Below are positions 21,836-33,800 of a DNA stretch of 64,000 nucleotides, in pieces. The DNA comes from Hetaerina americana. Its lineage: Eukaryota > Arthropoda > Insecta > Odonata > Calopterygidae. Position 1 is the first letter of the stretch. Every line of letters begins with the position of its first letter. The DNA lies in the NCBI GenBank assembly GCA_022747635.1, contig JAKTNV010000003.1:44920475-44984474 (forward strand). The letters run 5' to 3'. The position numbers and the translations under genes are program-made. A model generated the notes under the pieces. It did not search any database, had not been told where the DNA came from, and worked only from the letters and a program-made list of their open reading frames with translations.

Positions 21836-24800
21836 CATACATACAAAAAAATACAGGGAGAGGAATTGGCACCCATATCCTGATGTGTGAATTTCACATA
21901 TCGTCGGGCTTAGCACTGGGTGAGTAGAAGTAAAGTAAGAGTTCTGCCCCAGAATTGTTTAAACAATATAAAAACGTTATTTAATAGTTTAAACAAAAGC
22001 GCAACGAAAAGGTGGCGTTGGTGTCGAAGTGAGAATTCAATTGTTAAACAAGAGAAGGTCTGAAGCGTCAGGTTAGTCATTTGTCAATATGTTAAACGTG
22101 CAAGGCGTTTCAATTTTTAAACAAGAGAAGTGATTCGGTTGGGGGGGTCGGGGGGGGATTGGGGGCATCTGGGTTTGTTGTACGAGGAAATATTGTTTTA
22201 AGTGATTTTTAGTTTTACGTGAGGAAATATTCACGAAACGCGAGGAAATTGATTTTTAGTTGTACGTAATATTCACGAAAAAATACGCGAGGAAATATTT
22301 TTTATTCACTTTGAAAGTTGTGATAGCAGTTTCCGGCAGCGCGAGGAAATATTTTTTATTCACGTTGCCGTGTTGGAAAAAAATACGCTAGTGATAGCAG
22401 TTTCCGGCAGCGCGAGGAAATATTTTTTATCCACGTTGCCGTGTTGGAAAAAAATAATTTTTCCTTAAGAGTACGAGAAGATTCCCGCGAGCGTCTATAT
22501 TTACGATCTGTAATTATTGAGTCCTGAAAAGGACTTTTTTCCTATCAAATAGTCATCCTATCAGATATATCCTAGCAATCAATGAAACCATATCTCGATA
22601 AATAATAATTGTATTTTTCGTTATTAAGATATTTCAACCTATCAATTATTAACGGCTTTAATGCATCATCCGTTACTTTCGGGAAAATGTCACATTCATA
22701 ATGCCATTCGTATTGCAAACAAATGTTTTCCATAGCAGTGTGATCAGGATTATTCTTAGCCTTTTCTAAAATTTCCTCAAATATCTTGTCACCCCTTTCT
22801 TTTATCATTTGAATGTGCTTTTCAAGCTCCTTCCAGAGAGGAATCGAGCCCGTAATGGAGCAAGTGGCGCTATCCATAGGTCCTTACTGCACAGCTTACA
22901 GGATATAAATGAATGGGATCGTTCCAAGACGCTCTACCTCATGCGTTAGAGTTCGGAGGGGAGGGGGATCGTTCCAAGACGCCCTACCTCACGCGTTAGA
23001 GTTCGGAGGGGAGGGAAGAGGGGAGGGAAGAGGGGAGGGGTCGGGTAAAAAACTAATTGGATCGTTCCAAACAAGTCCCAAGACGCTCCGCCGCGAGCGC
23101 TTTGAGGGAGGAGGCATCAGGTGAAACTCAATGAAACTCAGAGTGTGAAGACATATTCAATTTATAAAAAAAAAAAAATCATCCAGCAACATTGTCAAAT
23201 ACATGGTTAAATTTCCAAATTCAATTTATTGACAATCATTCAGCAACATTGTCAAATACATGGTTAAATTTCCAAATTCAATTTATTGACAAACAGCAAC
23301 ATTGTGAAATACATTGTTAAATAACCAATTCATTCACTAATCATCCCTCCTGTTCTTCTTCACTGTATTCTTTCTCAGCTTCAAGTTTTAACAAGAGTTT
23401 GTATGGAGGGACATTATCCAGAATCCATTTTTTCAATTTTGAACAGTTTTTCACTGCACACGTGAACTTATCCGTCTCATGACACGCTAATGTGCACTGC
23501 CCATTGAATGGTTGCTTGTACTTTAATGGGTGAAGGGACTTCAAAGCGGGGGCCTCAAGAAATTTTTCAAGTTCATGTACATTGCGATGCAAAACTTGCG
23601 AAAGGAAGTTACATTTTTCCATTCCCTTGGCAAATAGATGGTCATATGCCCTAGTATTTTCTTCAAGGATTTTTTGCAGTTGATCATATGGAATATCTCC
23701 CGCATCAGCGGGTATTCCATGGTGGATGGTTTCTGCCCACCTATTTTCACTGTTATCATCCAAGTCAGGGGGAAGTTGGAACACCCACGACTTACGCCGG
23801 TCATGTTCCAAAGCCTCAATGGCTAGTTCCCTGACAATGAATTTGTTTGCCATACCAATTTTTTTCAGCAACAATGCTTGAAAGTCTATAATTAGTACTT
23901 TCTCCATGGCTGAAAAAAGTGAAAATTTAGAGCGGTTGGACATTATGTGGGAATCTAACCTTCAAGACGTTGGACTGTTCGTCACCGAAAGTGATGCACA
24001 CCTTCTCGATGCCCGAATCTTTCAACGCTTGATTAATACCCTTCAAATGACTGACCACCAAATTAGCAGATTGGGTGGCCAAATCAAGGGCCGAATCTAT
24101 CAGCTCAAAGGAGTTTGATAATATCTTCCAATCGCAAGCGTTAAAGGTTACGCGAGTTTTTTTATCTCCCAAATTTACGTGAGGCTTTCCAAAATACTTT
24201 ACAAATTGGACGGATGAATCCACGTATGAAGGAATCACTAATGTTTCAAAATAGTCCGTGACGGATGCTGCGTAGTTTTCTAGGCTGGTCCACTGCTCGA
24301 CGTTGAGTGTAACAGTTTTACTTGAAGATGTGATCTTAACACACGGAGCACCACTTTCAACCAACCAGCCGATGAACACGTTCTTGCTCTTTCCCAGCTT
24401 TAGCGATTTTCGTAGCAAGGGGTGCAATGATGGAGGATCGATGGAAGAGCTCCTCCTCCTCTTCTTCACCTCAGGCTTCTGCATTCTCAACTGATGAGCA
24501 TGTTGCTTTCAATTCGACTTATATATCTGTAGACAGCCAGAGCAATCCTTTTTCATGGGTGGGGGGCATCAATGCAAGAGCCCCCCTTGTTATAATGTTC
24601 ATAACATAGACTGTACTCATTGTCACATTTTCCGAGTTGTCTAATTAACAAAAGGTGCACTTGCCGGGGGCGAAACACTTCCAAAAACGCCACGGGTAGA
24701 TTTTTAATATGTTTTTCACTCAATAGGTTAACCTCACCACTCAAGGCAGCGCACGCGCGTATCGCCTCGTTTATCTCATCCATGTGGAACGTTGAGGCTT

Positions 24801-27800
24801 CGGAAGCCAACTGCCGGATGCTCCTCTTATCTCAATCTAAATTAAGCCGCGGTCAAGCAGAGCACAGCACTTCTGAGACATGGGGTGACATCTTCTTTTT
24901 CTTCCATGCCGACCAAACTCTCGGAGGAAGTACTTTGCAAGAATACAGTCGTTAAGACTAGGTTTGCGATGAAATAGGGATGGGAAAAGGGAAATAGGTT
25001 GGCGAGTAATGGACTTGAAGAGTGTATACAGACAGCAATACTCCCCACAAAGATCTGATTTGTAATTTTGTAATCTTACTTTATTCGAAATCACGGTGAA
25101 AGGTTCCAGAAAGATAATTATATCCTCAATCAATGGAGGAAGGCCATAGGAGTCGAAATATTCGGCTCGATTTTCAGACACGTACACAGCAATCCAATGG
25201 GTCCCAGGCTTATATGAAGGGTCAAAATTAATTATGTAAATTCCTCGAGCTGCGCGACTAGGAAGTTGATCGGATGGAAAAACCCCTCTAAATTGGCGTC
25301 TAGTTCGGGAATCCCGCGTTAAAACATCTTCGATATCATCAGTCTGCATCTTGATTGCTACTTGACTCTATCAACGGAAGCAATCCTATTAAAATCGATC
25401 GTGATTTCGGAATTATACTCGGCATATGTAATTATAGTTACGGCATTAGGCAGAGGATTTTTAAATTTAGCTTCAAATCTCACATTACCCGCTATCGGTT
25501 TGGAGACGTGACTTTCTTCTCCGCTTCTATCAGGAGTTAGATCCCAGGCTAACACGGTGTAGCCGTGTTTGAACATGTTCAATGAGATTTGATTACCCCA
25601 ATCACTGTGGTGTGCACCCAGAGCTGAATAAAGCTGACGGTAGGCACGTGATGCATAATTATTACTATCGCTATGGAAATTCATTTCCAATCCCCCCACG
25701 GGGTTTGGAGAGCCGTTCACGTGAATGCAACAATAATGCATCGAATAATGCTTAAAGCTAAACGGGTTTTTCACCTTTTTACCCTGAAAAGCGTCATCAT
25801 CAACCATAAGTATTAATAAATTGGTGGGAATTTGACCTACAATTAAGTTCTCATTATTGATCATGGTCACGTTGGATGGCACTGTAAATGTTTTTACCTC
25901 TGTGCGCTTGTATGGGTATACGGCATCATACTGTCGTAACAGTTGTTCGTGAGAAAGTAAAACTGAAGGATTGATTTCATAGTGTGGAACGAATAGCGTG
26001 GCCTGAATAATTTTAAGAATTGAATTACCATTTTCCTTTTCTTTAATATAAAACGATGGTTTTGCCAAGGTCAGAACGACGTCTACGTCAACACCATTTA
26101 TGAGATAGCGTGGTTGATTGAATAAATCAACGTGGAGTTTCCCCTCCAATTCAACAACATTACTATTAGCAAACCACCCCTTTCTCTTTTCAAATCCTGA
26201 GTTGTCAGCTGTTTGGGCATCCAAATCCCTTCCAGTATCCAGTACCCATCCGTCACACTCGAGATGGGTGCGTGAAGCATCTGTACCATAATTTAACAAG
26301 TTTTCTATGTAGGATCTATAGTGGTAATTGTCCGAGGAAGTAATTCGACTTCCATTGAAATATACATGACACTGCTCAAACAATGAATGCAAAAGATTAT
26401 TAACCACTCCAGGTTGATCTACGTCAGTCGATTTATAATCTGCACCGTTGCTTTTGCACAGCTTTGCTTTAATATTCAAAACGATACCATTCAAATCTCT
26501 GTACCGGTCACCGCTATCTTTAATCGCGAATCTTAATTCTGTGGCGTTGTCAATAGATGCAATAGGTCTATAGGGTACGACTGTACATCCTAGCACACTC
26601 GATTGCAGACTAGGACGTTGAAATATGTCTAAACAATCTGGAATGTACTCTTTGTCTTCCATGATGTTATCACTTTGACTGCAAACCTTTCAATAAACCT
26701 ATTGTTAGCAGTTACAACGTATTTATCCAAAATAAGCAATCATGATGTATTTATCCAAATACATCCTTAACACGTTTTCGGAGTTTCCTTGCATAATCAT
26801 TCTTCTTCTTTTTATTCTTGCGCAAATTTCCACACTGTTTCTTTTTTCGACCACCACCTGCTTGAGTCTTTTTTATTTTAGTACTTTTATATTTTATTCT
26901 AGTTCGCTTTGGAGCACGCAAACCTGCTCCGGCCATCCTACTTATCTTATCCTCCGCTTTCCTTTTCAAATTCTCTACCGCCTCCATCGATCTTGATTGA
27001 AAAGCTTCCTTGATTGGTGTCCCAGCACTGATATCTGATAACACTCTTATACCCGTATCCCTAGCCTCTCTCCCTACAGCCTTGATTCCTCCTGTGACTA
27101 ATGGCTTTACCACTTTCCATAGTCCTCTGAAAAAATTCCCCAAGCCTCTACCTTTTTGTCTATAATGACTCGATCGATACACAGGACCAATATCCCCACC
27201 TCCAACCTGTGTAAAGTATCGCTTATATCGATCTACGTCCGACAACATCCTATCGATAACTGAAACACGATTACTCAGCATGTGTATTTATTGCCTTATA
27301 AAATGTAAAACGATTGTTGAAGGGTTTATGCTATCGGTAAATGGATACAGTTCACCCATCTTATTCAACAATTTAATTTCAACAGTGTCAAAGTCCTTTT
27401 TATCAAGATGCATATAATACGGCGAGGTGAATATTTGGTGGTTTCCGCGATCGCCCATGACTACACGCAAACACTTCGACATGACATCTCCAACCATTTG
27501 CGGTGCTAACACGTCTAGGTAGACAAACACCTGGCTCGTCAGACGCTCAGGTTCCTCGGGTATAACCGCCTCCATTTCTGAACTCTGTTTTCGTTTACGA
27601 CTCACATCTGGGGGGATACTGAGTTCCGCAAAGGTCCGCATGAATTGTATGTCAAATTCAGCCCTCGCAAATTCTGTGTTAATATCTACTCTGATCGTAC
27701 TGAGAAGTTCATCAAGGGTGTATCTAGTAAACGATAGTGGTATTTTAACACCCCCTATATCTATGAACGTATAGGGACATTTTATCGAGGAGCGTTTAAT

Positions 27801-30800
27801 TAATGGTATACTCCCAGACTCGAGAGAGAGTTTATTTTGAAACCAATTGTGTAGCTTGGTAATGTAATACCATTTTTGTTCAGATGGTATTGTTCTATTA
27901 ATTGTTCTCAGCAAATCTGTTAGACTATACGTTCGAGCTTTCAAACTAATTACTACACCATCTGTTACTTCAACCTCAACGACGGGGCACGGAGGAGCTT
28001 CAAGTTTAAGCCTTGTGGAAGGTGGTTTTTCTTCCGGTTCCACTTTGACTTGTGATTCTTCCACAGGTTTATCTTCCGGGGGGTCCACAGGAAGGTCAAG
28101 TTTGGGAAAATAAATTTCAGCTAAGCCTACTTTCCATGAATCCTCAGTGGCTATGCGCTGGGGTAATTTCACTCGAAAATTTGCTATTGTATTATCGGGG
28201 AAATATTTTCCGGAGCTATCGCTCAAAAGAAATAGGAAAAAATCTTCGGTCGTCATAATCTTTTCACGCCGCTGGCTCTGATCCAAGTGTTAAAATTATC
28301 ACCGTACCCCGTCCATTTAACAAAGTATTCCAGGTTTTTACCCTTCCCTCTTCGTTTTAAAATATTTTCAATTTGATATTCTGTATCCGAACCGACTGAT
28401 GTCTTGGAGAGTTCTTCAGCGTAAAAAGATCCTTCTATCCGTTCTCCATTCAGATCCTCTAATTTATAGGTTGGAATTGGCGTTCTATTAACTTTCCAAA
28501 CTTTAAAGATTTCTCGGGAAAAATTTTGTTCGTAAGCCTTTTTGAATGGTGTCCTCTCTTTTGATATGCGTACAAAATCACCGATGGAGAATTTGGGCCG
28601 TTTCCGAATGCTCCTCACTAAACGACGCGCGACCTTGAATGCGTTCTTATCATTCACTTTACTCGGAGGTACACCTATACTTGAATGTACACCATCGTTA
28701 TATCCTTTCAATAGTTTCGGTAGCGCATCAACATAGTTCAAAGTGTTAAAGTAGGTAAAATATTTATACATACGACCCTTGAGTGTGCGATTGAAGCGTT
28801 CAACTATTGCAGCCTTGACATCTGGGTTGTTCGTTGTATAATAGTCAATTCCCTTATCACTAAGGAAACGTTTAAACTTCACATTAGAGAATTCACTCCC
28901 CTTGTCACTCTGAATTTTGTTAGGTTTTCTATCGGTTAATATTGTTCCAAAAGCGTTGATCACATTTTCGGCAGTCTTACTTTTGAGGGGGATTGCCCAT
29001 GCATATTTGGAAAACAAATCAATCACTGTGAGAAGGTATGCATATCCATTATTGTATTTTTTCAACTTTCGCATATCGTTAAGGTCACACTGCCACGTCT
29101 CATCTATATATTCAGGAGTATATCTATTTCTGGGGAACGTCTTGCGTGCTTGTTTATGTAACGTGTAAGTATTCTGTCTTTCTAGCCATTCCCTCACACG
29201 TCTTTTGCTTATTTCCCTTCCAACACCATTCCAAAGTCTATCAACAGTGGAATAGCTAGCGGGGTTCACGGGGTCATAATATATAGAACTCAATCTAGCT
29301 TCTTCCAACGCGGAGCTCTTTTCACTTTTCTTAGACGGTCTTTGATGGGTGTGATCGGACGCAATTCCTCTTCCTCTTCCAACTTGGCTGTTTTCGCAAA
29401 ATCGTCCAGAACTCTTTCCATATTTCCCGCTCGTCGTTTTAACATTTTTGTCCATGATTTACCAATCCTACGTTCAGCTTTCAAAAGATTCCTACCGTGT
29501 GTTGTCGTCTTGACACTCCCTTTTTTGTTCCCTTCCAAATTTTTCCTATCTTCGTCTACATATGTTATAGAAATGGGGTCATTCATGCTGTTTACAGCTC
29601 CTAAATACGAATCTAAAACCCTACGGTAGTGGTGCCATTTTTTCGAATCATCCATTTTCGTACTAAGCACTTTTTGCATTCCCTCGTCTAATCTTGATAC
29701 ATCCCGCCTCAATCGCTGTTTTTTAAGCGTTTGCGGCTCGATAAGGAACATTCTTTTTAAGCTCATCCTATCAGGTTACCAAGGACACTACTCAAAAGAG
29801 ATCCCAAAAGGACTGGTAAAAAACCTCCCTTCTGTTTCAATAATTGACGCTTTTTCTTGATGGATACGTTAGAACAGCTCAATTTACGAAGAGTTTCCTT
29901 ATAGGGGGTCAACCTTTTCTTCACTAGTCCACTTATTTTGTGATTCCCATTTATTGTATTTAGACAGCACTCGCAAACAGCTTTTATACCATCCTCGTTT
30001 ACAGACTCAATAATTGATTTTCGCAACTTTGGATTGGCAGTTTTTAATAGCCTTATGAGATGTCTGTGCCGCTTCAATCTCTTCATAATTTTTTACATAC
30101 GTTGGAACAAACACGGAAGTTACTTCTCCCGGAAATATTTGTGTCCTGAAACGCACTCGATCGTCCGTCTCTTGTGAGAGGTCGAGGGCTAAGTAAGTAT
30201 ACGGTTCGGAAGTCACGTCTTTATAAACCCTCAGCAGTTCACTAGGATGCTCCGGATAAACCTGTGCTGCAAGAAACCGAAACTGTGACCTATCTCGTGG
30301 ATTTTTGAAAACTATTATATATTTAGCGTTGAGGGAAATATTACGAGCCTGAGGACTTTGGTAAAAAACATTTTGAGTAATAAGGATGACGGATATATTT
30401 GAATGATGTGAACCACGTGTGAAGAGCTCGCTGACTCCCTTGTTATAACAGTCGTGCATTAAATCGTCTATTACGTAAAGGGTTGATATCTTTCGTGGAT
30501 TATCAAACTTTGGCACTTCGTATTGAAACTCCACACCTTTCAGCTCCTTATCAGGTTTGCTTTGACGATTGCAACACCATATTGTTTTTTCGATTTTTCC
30601 ATCAACCATTTCCTTTAAATTCTCTAGAAATCTTATTACGAATGTTGTTTTTCCACAACATGATGGACCAGCACAAATACATGTAAATGGATGCTTCCAC
30701 AGCAACGTCGGATACATCACTAGTTACAATTAAGAGTGACCCACTGAGTTTATACATTACCTTCCAACTTCGCGACGATGCCTTTTAACTCATCGACTAC

Positions 30801-33800
30801 ATTTGATAGAGTTGATTCCTTTGCGCATTGAATTCCGAAGAGTGATAGACTACTTGGACCTGCGTTTCGTAGTGTCTTATTGAATTCACTATATTCATAG
30901 TAATTGTCTCCTTTGAAAAAGTATATGAATCCATTCGTATACCTAAAGGCTGAACTGATATTCGTAGGTATGGGTGGGAAATTTGTGCTCAAATATTTAA
31001 ACTCCTTTGGCTCGAAGCTACACTCATCCATTTCTACGACGAAAACATCGCTGTAAAACAAATAAGTTCTGCCAGAGTACGTATTTAAAGCCCCTTGAAT
31101 AATTGCACTACGAGGGAGGCGCACATCTTCTAACCTTTTCGGAAAGCCCTGAATAAGTGCTAAGCTTTCATAATGGAACATGTAAATTCGATGTTGTATG
31201 AAAATAACAATTTCGCCCGACGGTCTGCGGTATATAGCATCAATTTTTTTAATATCTGATGGGAGAAAAGGAAGCCAATCAGTGATAACTTGAGCTTTTG
31301 GCAACTCGTCATTCAAATTAATCAAATCTATCATCCAAAATAGTCTACCACTGAATACATACATGATGTGATCAATTATAAGCAGGTTATCAATTTCCTT
31401 AACGGCGCATAAAGAAGTTTCCTCCTTCCCTTCTTCACCACCTTCATCCCCCGCCGGCTCTTTCCTTTCACGATTCCTATCATTTTCAGGTTTCCCATAC
31501 AAGCTTTGTATCGCCAGTATGTCATCTTCCTTTAACGACAATGACGCTTCGTGCGAATAAATCGAATACATAATAGCTTCCTTGTCTCTAGAATGGGAAA
31601 TTCCTAAACTATGTCCAATTTCGTGAAGCAGCACCTTGTATAAATTAGCAAATTCAATCGAGTGATTCAAATCCTTCTTCAAATACCAGTTCTCAGCTTG
31701 ATCGATATGTATCTCTAATGGGTGGCTCTCAACGGTTGGTAATTCAGCGTGGGCCAAGATTTTACCATGTCCGTCTAAAGGAAAAGGGCATATACCCCTC
31801 TTAGCATAATACCTATGCTTATCCATGGCATTCACTATTGTTATATCAGGTCTAACAGTGTCGTGTCTGAATATTAAATTAGTCACTTCACTCCACGCAT
31901 CGAAAGCCGCTTCTGCCAACTTCACGTGTGCTGCAGTAGCCAATGGGTAATGCCAAGTAATGTCATTCTTACCCCACTTGTGGTGAGAAACAGTGAAGCT
32001 AATGTCATCCTCAACGCCACAGCGGGGAGCTTTTGTCAAATTCAATGTCTCCTCATTCACTATCCCATTTGCTGTCAAATTGTAATATTCCTGGAATAGC
32101 TTGAGAGATTTCTCAAAGCTCTCCTCTGATATATTTCGTATTTCGTTTTCACTTACGTCCAGGTAGCCATATTGTTGTAAATATTCTGCGACGCACATGT
32201 CTATATCACCCCTAATTGGATAATATAAAGTCGTCAAAATTAACGCGAGAGTCCACATTGTGACCTTTACAGGAGCTAACTCTCAAATAAGTTCCTTTTC
32301 TTTCCTTCATGTAAATTTAAAGAGATTACTACTCTAATCAAATCAATCACCATCAAATGCATCATCATAGCTTCTCTTCCTTAAAAGTTTGTCATGACCC
32401 CAAGCAATGGTATTCACTCCATCATCACATATGTACCTCTTATCATCATCAGAGCTCAAAGCTGTTTTATTTATTTCAACTGTACACAACTGATGTTTCT
32501 GTGATCTAATCAGAGACATCTTTCTGAAGGCTGGAGCATTTTCACGCAAACAAGTAACGTAATCATTGAATGTGATCGATCTATCTACGGTAGCCTTTTT
32601 AACTCCCTTGGCCCGTTTTCCCTCATATTGACCCTGCAAACGATAAGAATACAGTTTACTTCTGAGCCCTACAAAATGAGTAATTATCTTACCTCCACAC
32701 TCATCCTTCATCTTCCCGATCACTTTTTCATTTATTTTCGAATAGCACGGGTGGTTTGAGGGGTAATTGGATGTATCGTATAGGGAAATGCTCTTTTGAA
32801 TATCAGAATAAAAATCCTTAGTTTTCAGCTCTAGAATATAGCTATCTGTATCCATATATAACAATTTTACATCGTTATTATTATAGTTTACTTTAATATG
32901 ACTATAAAAAAAATCATACATAAGCACTTTCGAAATATCAAGAACTGCCTGTCCTATGTACAAAGGTTTATTCATTTTTATACTGCTATACCTTTTATGA
33001 ACAGCCACTAGATTTTCTGCAAAAATAGTTCTATCGAGAAAAAATGAACTGCAGATTAATTTATCTAATCGTTTTTCTCTATTTACCAATTCTATATCTT
33101 TATACTTCCGTACATTCTGTATTGTTTTACCAAAGACACTATTGTTAAATAGTTTGAATAGGTCCCGATCAAACTCGGTCGTTGCAAGTCTCCGTTTCTT
33201 TGAATTAATGTCAATATATGGCTTCATCCAAGGGGATTGATCAAATTCAATTATTCTATGTATCTTTTTCAATTTAAGACCTGCTGCTAACGCCTGTTTT
33301 AACGATCTGTAATGTATGACGTATCGTTCTTTGTCGTACAGTGTAGTTAATAATTTAGGGTACCTACCATTCGGTGGGATTTTCTTTTCTGCACAAAACG
33401 GTAGGTCTGAATGAAAATCATGGAGTTCTTTAGGATATTCTAGATCCACCTCCAATACATATCCCTTGGGAGAATCGTCTGGGATTACGGTGACGTCAAG
33501 TGGGTCTACCCATCGAAAACCACCCATGGGAAGGGGGGCTGATAACCCTGCGGCATATAAATTATTAAAATCGACATAAACAATAAATGTTGACTCATGT
33601 GAAGGATTAAAATCTTCCATGTACTTATTGTTGGCCTCAGCGTAACGCTTTGTGCACTGACTGATACCTCCCCGTATTCCTTTTTCCATCATTAGAATCA
33701 TATCATAGTCAGTTAGCAGCTCTAGTGTGACCCCTGTATATTTAAGCATGGCGTCAAAGGAGAGTCCTGGAAGGGTGAAATACCACGCGGGATCGAGTTC

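Noticed and set aside
21651..21927. Frames encoding Tyr-Ile repeats
   Set aside because: Pure translation of the (TA)n microsatellite; the same holds near 38.86, 39.88 and 55.98 kb.
29340..29629. Plus-strand frame opposite the 158-aa gene
   Set aside because: Serine/leucine-rich antisense shadow of a coding strand.
30750..32258. The metalloproteinase as a host gene nested in the P450 intron by coincidence
   Set aside because: It lies inside both terminal repeats, is intronless, follows element gene spacing and orientation, and is flanked within 90 bases by core Polinton genes.
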